Assembly: GCF_030052815.1 (NCBI RefSeq)
Contig: NC_079507.1
Span: 17,258,141 to 17,322,140, forward strand
Reading direction: 5' to 3'
From: Hevea brasiliensis
Taxonomy: Eukaryota; Streptophyta; Magnoliopsida; Malpighiales; Euphorbiaceae
Length of the DNA: 64,000 bases
Shown here in pieces: positions 36,076 through 47,044 of the stretch. Under the pieces are notes generated by a model. The model was given only the letters and a program-made list of their open reading frames with translations. It was not told the origin of the DNA and did no database searches. Each line of letters begins with the position of its first letter. Within the stretch, counting starts at the first letter, position 1. Both the position numbers and the translations under genes were made by a program.

Positions 36076-36808
36076 ATTTATTAAATTTCAATAATTATTT
36101 TTTAATATTTTGAATTTACAAAATTTATTATTGTTTTTTTAAGTTCCTACTCCAAGTCCCAGCCTACCATCAATCTCTTCTCATTAATCCACCACGCTTT
36201 TCCATCGTCTGGCTCACTTCACCATCACCCAATGTCATCATCCAAATAACCCATTCCCTTCATCACTACTATCCCAAGTGATTAAGTCAGTGAGAGGAAG
36301 AGTGCTGGATAACTAGCCTGCCAACAATCTCTAGGCATAAATCCTTGCCTTTGCTTCGATTTAACAAAAATGCAAGGAAAAATGTCATCATAAGTTACTT
36401 CTTCTCACACATATGAACTAATAATTTTAGATTTAGATTTCCACCTAATCCAAGTATCTTTTCAGTATCTTTTCAAAGCTATACACCCAACTCCATTTCT
36501 CTTTCATTTCTACTGAATCATTCTCCAAGCATCAAATTCTTCATTGTACTTGAGTACTCGACATTGTGTGACAAATGAGCAAAATCATTTCTCTTGCTTT
36601 GATTAAGACTAGCTGAATCTCTATTTCATTAGAATCATAAGACCCATAATAGAAGGAGAAGGAGAAGCAACAACTTTCGTTTTTGGGATCTCTAGCAAAA
36701 ATCGAAAGCATAAGATGCAACTTAGCATTGATTCAAGCCAATATCATGGCAACAATAGAGGCATAAATGTTTGTTTTGTAGATAACAGAGAAGAAAGGGA
36801 AAATAAAT

Positions 36809-36811
<3 letters not shown>

Positions 36812-36839
<28 letters not shown>
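36812..36839. repeat. (AT)n microsatellite
   Basis: About 14 AT units, flanked by AAATAAATA on the left and TTTATTTG on the right. Confidence 0.95.
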
Positions 36840-36843
<4 letters not shown>

Positions 36844-37162
36844 TTGTAAATAAAATAAAATATCTATTATAAAAAATTAAAATAAGTTATTTCATTTTAA
36901 TCTTAATCGTCAAAATTGAGCTAATTGAATTAAAATAGTAATTTTTGAAAAGATTTATATTTTTTTCTTTGAAATTGATCTTTTTATTAGTAATATCCAG
37001 AAAAATCTTACCAAATTAGATTCAAACTAAACCAATATTAGCAAATCTCCCTAATACACCCAATCTATGACTTAAAATGTTAAGTGAAAAATATTGAACA
37101 ACATTAGAAGCTAAAACATTACATAAAATGGGACTAGAATATAAAATAGCAACCCCTGCTAA

Positions 37163-37378
37163 TGAATATATCTCAAATTGAGAGAATAATGCAAATTGCA
37201 TTTACCTGAATTGATAAGAAAATAGAACCAAATGACTAAACATATATATAAGTTGAGCTAAATAAAATTACAATTACTAAAACTAACATTGACAGCTCAT
37301 ACAATGCAAAAACAACTTCTTAACATCTTACAAATTGCCTCCTAACCTCTTTACTAACTTTTGGCACCTTCCAACCAA
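37163..37378 (-). repeat. Probable 3' LTR of Copia 3 (about 216 bp)
   Basis: It sits directly after the G-rich tract that follows the Copia 3 RNase H end. The minus strand runs from TTGGTTGGAAGGTGCC to GATATATTCA, ending in CA at 37,163. A short LTR of 150-400 bp is usual for several small copia lineages. The other LTR is not in the window, so the boundaries are provisional. Confidence 0.5.
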
Positions 37379-37413
37379 CCCCCCCCCCCCCCCCCCCTCC
37401 CTCCCTCCCTCCC
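37379..37413 (-). repeat. Poly-C and (CCCT)n tract, probable Copia 3 polypurine tract
   Basis: A run of 19 C is followed by four CTCC-type units. On the minus strand it is a G-rich purine tract between the pol end and the LTR, where a polypurine tract is expected; it seems to have expanded. Length is likely unstable. Confidence 0.6.
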
Positions 37414-37439
37414 TCTTCCCCGCACACAACTAGAGAATA

Positions 37440-37690
37440 TATATTTTTCATTCATAGGTTGGGAATGATATCTTGAAATGGAGCAACAGGTAAAGCCTTA
37501 GTACAAATATCAGCCAACTAAGCTAAAAAGGAAAGAGGCAACATCTTTATAAGATCTGAATGGACCTCTCTCTAACAAGGTGACAATCTATTTCAATGTT
37601 CTTGGTGTGTTCATGAAAGGTAAAAATGGTAGCAATTTGCAAGGAAAATTTGTTGTCACAAAACAAGAGAACTAGTTACTGATAGTTGCT
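37440..37690 (-). pseudogene. Copia 3 RNase H, C-terminal end
   Basis: The minus strand reads LLFCDNKFSLQIATIF, FHEHTKNIEIDCHLVRER and LADICTKALP, the C-terminal blocks of copia RNase H. Stops interrupt it. The upstream part continues at 39,595 on the far side of a 1.9-kb insertion. Confidence 0.82.
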
Positions 37691-39594
37691 TAAAATGTCA
37701 TATCTTTGTCATTGAATACTTAGTCTTTTGAGTTTGTTTTTTCTTTATTTAGCTTCCTTATTACTTGTTTTTTTATGTCATTAGGTGTTAACAAGAGCAT
37801 GGAAGAACTTATGAAGCATAAAGGGGTGAATTGAGCACAAAAAGAAGCAAAGCACACATCAAGTATTTTAAGGTATATGATGGTGCAATTTTTATGAAAA
37901 CTTAACTAATGATAAAATAGGCTTAGAGGAGTCTTATTTATGGTATTTGGAGGCTAATGGTGAAAAATGAATAGATTTGGACATCAACCCATATTGAGCT
38001 TTTTTGGACAGCTTTAATGTAGCTTGCATGTGATCCACTATTTAGAGTTTGAATCTGACCTTATGAGCTTAAATGGACCTTAATTAACATGTTTTGAGGT
38101 GTTATATGGAAAATGAGTGCAATTTGTGGGTTTAATTAACATATTTTGAGGCCTTAATTGGTTGGATAGCCTTAATGGAGCTTGTATGTGATCTACTATT
38201 TAGAGTTTGAATATGACCTTATGGGCTTAGATGGACCTTAATTAACATATTTTGAAGTGTCATATGAAAAATGAGTGCAATTTGTGGGTTTCATTAACAT
38301 ATTTTGAGGCCTTAATTTGTGGGTTTAATTATTTTATTTAAGACTCAAAATAAATAAAATAGAGGTGTGTGAATCCCCTAGGTTGTGCAAGCGGTAGATC
38401 TATATAAAGAGAGTTATTTTTAACTTATTTTCCTATTTTCACTAGGATTCTTGAGAGAGAATTAAGTCAAATTGTAACTAGGACTTCTAAATTAGATCTA
38501 AAGTCTTAGTTAACTTATTTTTCTCTATAAATAGGGTCCAAAATATAGATTTAGAGCTAATCAATTCTCTTCTACTCATAGTGGCTAAATTCTCTCTTGG
38601 TGTATTCAAAGGTGTCAATTGGTTAATCTAGTTGCTGGTGTGATTTCTTCTTCTTTTTTTAACTTATGAAGCGCTTCTACATCCCTTTGGATTGTGTGGC
38701 AACATCATTAATATCAAATTCAAGTTGTTCAAATTCCATTCTTAAAGGGTAGCATGTTTTTCTTTTCTTTTGTTATTTTGATTCTGTTTTCTTTTGTTAC
38801 CATGAGTGAGTAGTTTCCTTATTGAGTAAAGAGGAATGTTGAAACCATGGAATAATTATCATGAGACTATTATTGTAAGCCATTAATTAAATTAGTATTT
38901 TCTTCACTTGAATATCTGCGTTTCTATTGTAATTCATGAAAAGATGGCATGTTTAATTATTTATAAGGCCTACTACTTAATTATTCATGTATATCTAATG
39001 CTAATATAGTTGATTAAGTCCATAATTTCTTGATTAACTTTACATCATTAGCAAAGTTGATATTGTGTGAATTCATCATATTGCTTAGAGTTTCATAGTC
39101 TAGGTTAAATGATTATGCCATTTGTTGTGTAATTATAATATAGAATTGGTGATGTTTCTCTAGTTCGTTAGAGCTGCCATTAAGCTAAATCTTACATTTA
39201 ACTAAGGTTGTTCAATTGGTTAGGGTTAATTAGATGCTTGCTTTGATTAATCTAATAAGATAGGAGAGATAGGGAAATTAATGCTTGTTTGGTTTCTACA
39301 ATCAATTGGTTTAAGTTAATGAATTATTGCATCACAGTCAATGATTGATAGTTAATTTCCATGGTGGATACATATCTCTCTACTGAGTTATTTACCATAT
39401 TGTGTTATTTGTCTTTGTTTCATTGTTTTCTCTTTGATCATTGGTGATTTGCATATTTTAACTTTTATTTTAATTTGCTCAGTTTAGTTTCCTTAGAATT
39501 ACTAAAATTCAAAACCTCTATTTTCTTTATTGTTAGTGTATGTGAATAATTGAGTTCACCTTGCTAATTGGTTAATCATTCTCTATGTGAGTAC
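37691..39594. mobile_element. Unidentified 1.9-kb insert in Copia 3 (LTR-like)
   Basis: It lies between two parts of one copia RNase H, so it is an insertion. There is no open frame of note. Reading plus, it has two TATA-like sites (TCTATATAAAGAGAG near 38,398 and CTCTATAAATAGGG near 38,523) and imperfect internal duplications (about 37,990-38,140 against 38,160-38,310, both with GTGATC(C/T)ACTATTTAGAGT). A terminus TGATAGTTGC at about 37,699 is plausible. It may be a solo LTR of another family. No clean target duplication was found, and about 16 codons of Copia 3 are missing at the site. Confidence 0.5.
38398..38538 (+). promoter_or_regulatory. Two TATA-like sites in the 1.9-kb insert
   Basis: CTATATAAAG at about 38,399 and CTATAAATAG at about 38,525, both in plus orientation, about 125 bp apart. 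The second has the classic plant TATAAATA form. Usage is unknown. Confidence 0.4.
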
Positions 39595-40740
39595 AAGTTG
39601 TAGATGCAAGAGCCTTGTATTATACTTTTAAGGAGGAATAAGAAACAATGGTCTATTTCTTTACTTTCTAGCATATTAAAGAGGAATTAAGAAACACACA
39701 GAAGCAAGTAACAGATTTTTAAGTGTCCACACAACCTACCCAGTCAGAGTCACTTAAAACTTTAAGCTAAAAGTTTGAATGTCTAGGAAAAAGAGATCAG
39801 CGCTAGGAGTAGCTTTGATGTATCTTAAAACTTTATGTGCTGGTTGCATATGAACATAAGTAGGATGATCTAGAAACTGACTAAGTTGCTATGTTGTGAA
39901 GAAAATATTAGGTCTAGCAGATGTAAGATAGAGAAGCCCGCCAATCAATCTTCTATAGGAGAGCACATCCAATAAAAATTCACCTTGATCTTTGCTAACT
40001 TTATTCTTACTATCCATAGGGTTTTTAGCAAGTTTAGAGTATAAAAAACTAGTGCCTAAGAGAATGTCTAAAGCATATTTCTTTGACTCAAAGTGATGCC
40101 TACCTGTGCCCTTTTAACTTCCAAACCCATGAAAAACTTTATTCTTTTTATTTTAAAATGCTTGTCAAGATAATCCTTCACTATATTGATTTCATCCAAG
40201 CTTGTACCTGTAAGTACCATATCATCTACGTGCACTAGTAATACAATGATATGTTTAGCAGTCTTCTTAGCAAATAGTGAAAAAATTGATGGGGTTTGAA
40301 CATAACCCAAAGAAATGAGAGCTTGAGAGAGTTTGAAGTACCACTGTCTGCTGGCTTATTTGAGTAAAGGGACTTTTGTAAATGAAAAACTTGATTGGGC
40401 TTAGGTGAAGAAAAACCAAGTGGAAGTTTCATGTAGACTTCTTTATGAAGATCTCCATGAAGAAAGGCATTATTGACATCAAGCTGCTACAAATGCTAGT
40501 TAGAAGCAACTGCAAGTACCATTAATAATCTTATTGTGGTAATTTTTGCAATAGGGAAAAAAGTGTCAAAATAGGACACTCCCTTAGATTGGGTATAACC
40601 CTTAGCTACCAAACATGCCTTGTACCTTTCTATAGTCCCATTAGCTTTGTACTTGATCTTCATAACCCATTTGCAGCCTCTCTTACTCTTGTTAGGAGTA
40701 AGATCTTTCATAATCTAAGTATTATTTTGCTTTAGAGCAA
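39595..40740 (-). pseudogene. Copia 3 RT and RNase H N-terminal part (degenerate)
   Basis: The minus strand has RT blocks GCKWVMKIKYKANGTIERYK and ARLVAKGY-like (here CLVAKGYTQSKGV, about 40,600-40,690), then [12 protein letters not shown], a YVDD-type active site with His for Tyr (about 40,205-40,240), and KRIKFFMGLEVKRAQ. RNase H starts near 39,960 and reaches DSD*VGCVDT*KS and ASTTC before the insert. Multiple stops and frame changes mark an old copy. The lineage differs from Copia 1/2. Confidence 0.85.
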
Positions 40741-41760
40741 TAATCTCTGCTTTTATAGCCTACCTTTGGCATTCACTTTTTCACAGCTTGATTATATGTT
40801 TTGGGCTCAGAGTGAACAATAATAAAAAGAGGAAAAAAATTTTGGGAGTAGTAGAAAGATTATCATAAGAAATAACAAAAGAAAGAGGATGAGGAATACC
40901 AGATGAAGATGGATTAGTTGCAGTAAAAGCGAGTGTGCAATGATAATTTTGCAAATATTGAGGTGGTTTTCTAAAATGTGGATATTGTCTCAAAGGAGTA
41001 AAACAAGATTGAGATGCTTAAGAGGAGAGACAAAATTTAGAGGAGAAGAAGCAAGATTTTAGGAAATAAATTATGAAGAAAAAATATCAGTATAATGAAC
41101 AGTAAAATTTTGAGGAAGTGAAGGTAAAGAAGACAAAGTTTGTGTGAAGTGAAAGGGAAAAACATGCTCATAAAAGGAAATATTTCTATAGACAAAATTA
41201 TTTCTATTTTGAATCTCTAAAAGAACAAAACCTTTAGTACCAGGTTTATAACCAAGGAAAACACATTTCCTAAATCTATTATCAAACTTACTCCAATTGA
41301 GAATTAAGGTAGAAGTAAAACAAAGTGACCCAAACACCTTAAGATCATGAAAAACAGGAAGCTTAGCATATAAAGGGTCATAAGGAGTCTTGTTACTTAA
41401 AAGTGGAGAAGGAAGTCTGTTTATTAAGTGTATTGCATGAAGAACAGCATAAGACCAATACTATTTTGGAAGATTAGATTGAAACAAAAGAGACCAGGCC
41501 ACATTTAAAATATGTTGATGCTTTCGTTCAACCAAACCATTTTATTATGGTGTTTCTACATAAGATGTTTGATGGATTCGTTCCTTTATCTGCATAAAAT
41601 ACTAGTATACCAAATTCAATGCCATTATCATTATGAAGGACTTTTATTTTTGTAGAAAATTGAGTTTCAACTAAATGTAAAAGAGGTCTAGTTTGAGATT
41701 TATGCAGCATCAAGAAAATCCAAGTATGTCTTCTAAAATCATCCACAAAAGTAAAAAAAA
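40741..41760 (-). pseudogene. Copia 3 integrase C-terminal part and linker (degenerate)
   Basis: At 41,071-41,337 the minus strand reads MFGSLCFTSTLILNWSKFDN, RKCVFLGYKPGTKGF and ISFYEHVFPFH, the conserved post-integrase block of plant copia. Near 41,528-41,746, DDFRRHTWIFLM and TKIKVLHNDNGIEF are the catalytic-core Asp regions. Stops and frameshifts separate them. Confidence 0.82.
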
Positions 41761-43043
41761 AAAAAAATACCTATGATTATGAATAGAGGGAATGGAAAAA
41801 GGAACTCAAATATCAACATGAATGAGGTCAAAAACATTATTAGATTTTGATTCACTTATAGGAAATGATAAATGCTTTTATTTGGCATAGTGACAAACAT
41901 CACATATATCAATAGAGACAATAGAAAAATCAGGGATGTAGTTGTGCAAAAGCTTAAGTCTTATAGTAAATGGATGACTCAGCCTATAGTGCCAATAGTC
42001 AAACTTGATAAGAGCAATAAGCGTGTGAAAAGATATGGAACTTAATATGAGGAGATAGAAATGCAGGATTAGTCAATGCATAAAGGCCTTCATATGCTTT
42101 AGCTATACCAATCATATTCCATGTGGTCAAATTCTAAATGAGACATTGAGAATGATAGAAAAGAAAACAAATATTATTTTAAGTAGCTAATTTTCTAATA
42201 GATAAAAAATTGAAAGTAAAATATAGAATGTAAAGTACATCTTCAAGAACTAAGGATTAAAAAAAAAAAAAACTAGAAATTGTAGTTCTAAGTTTAGAAC
42301 CATTTGGAAGAGAAACAAACAAAGGAGAAACAAAAATGTATGAACTAACATTGGAAAGGGAATGAGTGATATGGTTAGGAGCCCCATTATCGAATATTAC
42401 CTTATTAAGGAGAAAAAGAAGAAACTAGATTACTAACAAGAGCAGAAAAAGTAGATGGAAGCATAGGATGAGAATTAGGAGAGTGAGAAGTAAGTTGTGT
42501 TTGTATTGCTGAAGTAAAGCAATCAAGCCTTGACATTGTTCTAGAGTTAAAGAAACACTAGCATTATCGATAGGATTTCCTTTAATAGAAGTAAGAGGAT
42601 TTATCTGCAAAGGTGTCATTAAATCATCTACTCTAATAACTTGATTAGCTGTTGTAGAATAGCCTCTTCGTTTGCAGCTAAAAAGGTAGCCATGTTTCTT
42701 CTAATAAGTTTCCACAATGTGCCTTGGCTTTCCATAAAAGGTACAAAACCTATTATCCTCTTTTTTCAACACAGCTTTAGAGTTATAATATCCCTTGGCT
42801 CGAGGAGTAAATTGGTCAGCTCTCACATCCTTATTCACAAACATCTTAAACTTAACATTATGATATTACGGGAACATGCAGTTACCTTTTTTATTTCAAA
42901 ACCAAGGAAAATACTATGTTTATTGATGGAACTAGATCAAGCATCTTAACCTGTGATTAGATAGGTTTGAAATTTAGCAACTCATCCCATAAGATCTTTA
43001 ATTCTATAAAGTATTTAGTAAAAGATCTTTCACCTTGCTTAAG
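41761..43043 (-). pseudogene. Copia 3 gag/protease region (degenerate, N-terminus cut)
   Basis: The minus strand near 43,010 reads KQGERSFTKYFIELKILWDE, the C-terminal capsid block of plant copia gag. The nucleocapsid knuckle (about 42,690-42,760) is CTFYGKPRHIVETY followed by KKHGYLF: two of the three Cys are Tyr, so zinc binding is lost. 42,425-42,619 gives a gag-prepol linker. The gag N-terminus is cut at 43,043 by the next LTR. 41,760-42,420 has only fragments. Confidence 0.75.
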
Positions 43044-43486
43044 TGCATATATCTCTAATACACTTGAATTTTATATATGTTTTTAAGTACATTTGTATAC
43101 TATTTCATAGCATTTAGGCAAGTATTTTCCTGCATAGTAGTTGATTTCATTAGTTTTTGTAATTTCTATTGTCAAGCCCTTAATTCCATGTTTTCTGCAT
43201 CATTTTAAGTGTTTGGGTGAAGCCCTAGAGTATGGGAGTGCAAAGGAAAGCTTGGAGAAGTCAAGAGATAGAGAATAGCTGCTGATACAAAGTACATGGG
43301 TCATGTAAACCAAGCCCCAGACCCGTGTAACTCTCTGCCAGAAGAAAGCAAAGAGAATCAATGGAGAAACACAAGTACATGGGTCGTGTAAGTAGACCCG
43401 TGTAATCTGCAAGGACCTGTGAAAGTCTCTGCCGAGGATAAGCTTGAAGAACCTTATGGAAACAATAGTACACGGCCCGCGTAACC
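43044..43486 (+). repeat. Start of a different LTR, truncated by F
   Basis: Non-coding sequence begins TGCATATATCTCTAATACAC exactly where the Copia 3 gag ends, with a candidate TSD base run TTAAG before it. It contains three related blocks with ACCCGTGTAA-type cores about 80-100 bp apart (43,295; 43,375; 43,470). The style recalls large plant gypsy LTRs of the Tat/Ogre kind, but this is only an impression. LTR F interrupts it at 43,487. Confidence 0.45.
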
Positions 43487-46400
43487 TGTAACACCCCACG
43501 CCCGTCCACAGTATAGCCGAGCAAGGTGTGCTACACGGCGTGCCGAAGCACCTAGTCTGTAATCATCTCATTTCCTGAACTCAATCTGATTTTAATAAGT
43601 CTTTTATGTAATATTCATATCATGCTGATACTATTTTCATACTTTAATAAAATCAGTATTTCAAAAATGGTAATAAAAATTTGGCAAGGTGCCATCTATA
43701 TTTTGGATAAACTGTCCTTCTAAACCTGTTAAAAATAGTTCAATATGATAATATCAAAATCTCAACTATTTCACATTCTTGATTTCTCAGTAAAGTCAAT
43801 AGACTTTCGCAGTTATTAAATAGTTTCATAATACAGTCCGTAATAATTTAAATATATCCAGACAATCTCCATGTTATTTAATATGTACAAAATATTATAA
43901 ACTTTAGAGCTTTCATAATATTACAAAATACAGGGCCGAATTTCAAAAATACAACAGAAGTATAAAATACAAGATATCCTAAGTCCTACCATGTATGCAA
44001 TGCAGTGCAGATGACTCTGGACTCCTGTGCAGATCTGATGTCTCACCCGGTCATAGGTCTGCTGGGCTCCCCAGCTGTGTCTCCAATACCTACGCGTTAC
44101 AAAAGCAACACGCTAAGCAATTTTGCTTAGTGGTGCCAAATATAAAGAAATATACACTAAAATAAAGTAAATGAATTATTTATGAATTTATGATATCGAT
44201 ATTCCTTGTAGTTGTTGTTTATATTTTTAATTGATACCATTTTAATTTTTGCTAATTTTGGTGGTGCTGTATGTCAGAAGACTGGATTTAGCTATTTGAA
44301 TTTAATAGTGCTTAAATTAACTGCCCGTGTAGCCTATACAATGACCAGACTGGATAAACGAATATACTGGCACTGGGTACCTAGTACCTCGGGCCGTCAC
44401 ACCATAGGTCACAAAGTGTCTCTCGGTGTGCTAACAGTGTGGCTAAAAAGCCATATAGTCAATCCGGCGATAAGCCAAGTATAATAACATAATATGTATA
44501 GCCATAGGCTATTAAAGTCACAATGCGGCATCATAAGCCGTAAAAACATAGTATGGCATGCAGCCATTTACAGAATAGCTGTCAGAATCCTATTAGCATG
44601 CCAACCTATCCAAACTAGTCAACTAGGAAAACTAGGGCACATTATAAATTAATTGTTTAATTCTTCAATTTCTAGAGTTTACTAGCTATTATGTAATTTC
44701 ATAAGTCAATGCATATGTTGACCTTTTTAGGTAATATAGATAAGTTGTTTCTAGCATCAACATATCACAATTTACAATTCAATATGCTGTCAATATAATG
44801 CAATTTACCATTTTTACAAGTTGGCATTCATTGCCAAATTACCTCAAGCATCAATGTATGTAAATGTCAAATTCTCAATTTTTTGTGTGCTAGATTTATC
44901 TAGCTTAAAGTCCTATTTCTCTTGGTTTTTAACATCTGGTCAAAGAAGCAAAATTGTAGCTCTATGTCTTCTTGCACTCTTGGCAAAATTTCAGGTCATT
45001 CTGAGTTGTATAGACCAAGATATGGTCAATTTACTAAAGCTGGACAGATTGCACATTTAGTGCAAAATTTAGTCAATTTTAGGTCATATTTAGTTCTAGC
45101 AGTTTTGGTACCCAAACTTTTACAAGCTATTTGACTTGGTTCTGGCCATTTCTGGGCTTTGGTTCTTCATAAGAATTGTAGCTCTATGTCTAAGCTATCC
45201 ATGGTAAAAATTTCAGGTCAATTGGACCTGTTTTGAGTGAGTTATGGTCATCCTAATGACTACTGTTCATATGGTCAAAAATTTGGGTTTGCAAGGTTGC
45301 CATTCCATATTTGGTCATTTTTAAGGTTAGTTTCTAGGAAGAATTGTGGCAACATTTCTACATGAAAGTTGGCCTATTTGGTGTCTAGTTTCACCCCCCA
45401 TTGGCCTCATACCAATTGGGTTCACAGTTTTGCACTTATGACCTAATTTAGGTGCTGCCAACAAACACAACCTGCATTTGAACATCACACTTCCAATTTT
45501 GACAATCCTCCTCCTCCCAATACTTCAACATTTAATCATGGCACTTCTATATATATTGCACACAATTCCAACAAGCATTTTGGGCAGAACACTCAAGTGC
45601 TCAATGCACACAATACACCATTAATGTTTAACATTTACTTCAACCCAAATTCAATGTACAACAACACATATATCACACATACACTTACATGAAAATTACA
45701 CAAACTGCCCACCATTCAACACCATCATATTTCATTAATAAATTTCATAAACTCACACACAAATTCATGATATTTAAGGCTACCCAACATGGCAGTTTAC
45801 TAAAGCATCAAAGTCCCACTTTTAAACCCTTAATTCAAGCACTAACATACACATACTTGGATATTAACTTACTACAACTTTCATTTGAGTTAATCAACCT
45901 TAATTCCCATCCATTAGAGGTAAGAAAAACTCAAACACAATAAACCTTCATGGCTGCCGAAAATGGACAAGTTCATATCTCAATATTTCCTTCCTTTCTC
46001 TTCACCAAATTACTCACCTCAACCTAAACACAAGGTTTACTAAAGCAAGGGAGAGGATTTGGACACTTACACTTTTGGAGCTTCCTTTAAACTTCACCAA
46101 ATCTTTTTTTTCTTGTTACCAATATCTTTCCCAAGGTGAGTAGGGAAGTTTTAATGAAGGATCCAAGTGGAAATGATGGCTTGATCATGCACCAATGGAG
46201 CTTGCATGTGGGGCGGCAATGGTGCTTCCATGGAGGATCTTCATTTTGACTGGTTGTTTGGGAGGAAGAAGATGACTCATTCTACCCACAAATGGCTTAG
46301 ATAAGTGTCCTAAAGCTTTAGTTAGTGGAGCACTAACTTAAATTTTATTATTTAATTTTTCCAATTTTCCTAATTTGCACATTTATCTCAATTCTTTCAC

Positions 46401-46937
46401 TATTTACATAATGTATCTCATTTTAATTTTTCATGACATTTCTAAAGTATAATATCATTTATTTTTAATGGACATTGAGGTCAAAAGGCAACTCTAGGTG
46501 TCAAATGACCAAAATGCCCCTCTTCGGGTTGTATTCCCGATTTTTCTGTAACACCAATTTTTATCTATTTCTCGATTTTTCATTTTTCCTTGTACTAATT
46601 TATTAAATTTTCTTTGATATTTTAGTGTTAATTATATTTCAATAAACCTTTAATTATGTCCCAAAATTTAATTATGAGAGGTCCCCACAGTCCTGGGGTC
46701 GACAACAGCCTTCGCGGTGCAGTCACCCATCGTTGCGGTGCGGGCTCGTTTAACTTAGTTCATTTTCTCTCTTTTATTTTTCTTTAATTTTTCTTGTATT
46801 TTCTTTTTATTTATTGCATCAATTTATGTCTGTTCATTATCATCGAAGTGTAGTTCTAGACATCCTGACTTGCCTGGACTGACATTAGGTCACCGGAGCA
46901 ACAGAACGTATAGAACATGTACAGGGAGGATGTTACA
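43487..46937 (-). repeat. Gypsy LTR 'F', 3' LTR (3451 bp)
   Basis: In plus view it starts TGTAACACCCC and ends GGATGTTACA. The internal region with polypurine tract and chromodomain tail follows on the right, so it is the 3' LTR of a minus-strand element. It is the same subfamily as E. The stem-loop CTAAGCAA/TTGCTTAG is at 44,113-44,130 and GCGTAGGTATTGGAGAC is on the minus strand near 44,092. The open frames inside (44,212-45,943) have no coding support. Confidence 0.88.
44093..44130 (-). other. Paired stem-loops in LTR F
   Basis: Stem 1 is CTAAGCAA/TTGCTTAG (eight pairs, two-base loop). Stem 2 on the transcript strand is CGTGTT (44,112-44,107) with AACGCG (44,098-44,093), six pairs including one wobble. 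Confidence 0.55.
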
Positions 46938-47044
46938 ACTCTTCCCTTCTAAATAAAAATTTCATCCTAGAAATTTACCTGATGTGAAGAGCTGAGGGAA
47001 CTGTTACCTCATTGTCTCCTCGCTCTCCCATGCTGCCTCATTGT
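46938..47044 (-). pseudogene. Gypsy F polypurine tract and chromodomain tail
   Basis: On the minus strand the tract AGAAGGGAAGAGT abuts the LTR. Before it the coding end reads EAAWESEETMR, a stop, then QFPQLFTSG, closely matching the tail of element E (ETTWESEEMTRQQFPWLF). The rest of the internal region is gone: at 47,045 the sequence switches abruptly to LTR G. Confidence 0.78.

Larger units (their letters stand above)
35130..37162. other. Unassigned AT-rich intergenic DNA
   Basis: No convincing open frame or transposon protein. There are long A/T runs, two (AT)n tracts, stretches of TTTGATTTGATTTAATT type (35,690-35,900) typical of degenerate plant repeats, and a less AT-rich 0.6-kb block (36,140-36,780) between the two (AT)n tracts. 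This may be the oldest non-LTR sequence in the window. Confidence 0.6.

Noticed and set aside
37379..37413. Poly-C tract as a regulatory or structural (i-motif or G-quadruplex) element
   Set aside because: Could fold as such, but it sits exactly where the Copia 3 polypurine tract belongs; expansion by slippage is the simpler explanation.
43200..43524. Two overlapping minus-strand open frames (99 and 87 codons)
   Set aside because: They cross the junction between an unrelated LTR start and LTR F, so the reading is accidental.
44212..45943. Several open frames of 70-90 codons that might be host genes
   Set aside because: They lie inside gypsy LTR F; low-complexity translations, no domain, no codon bias, and homologous LTRs have stops there.
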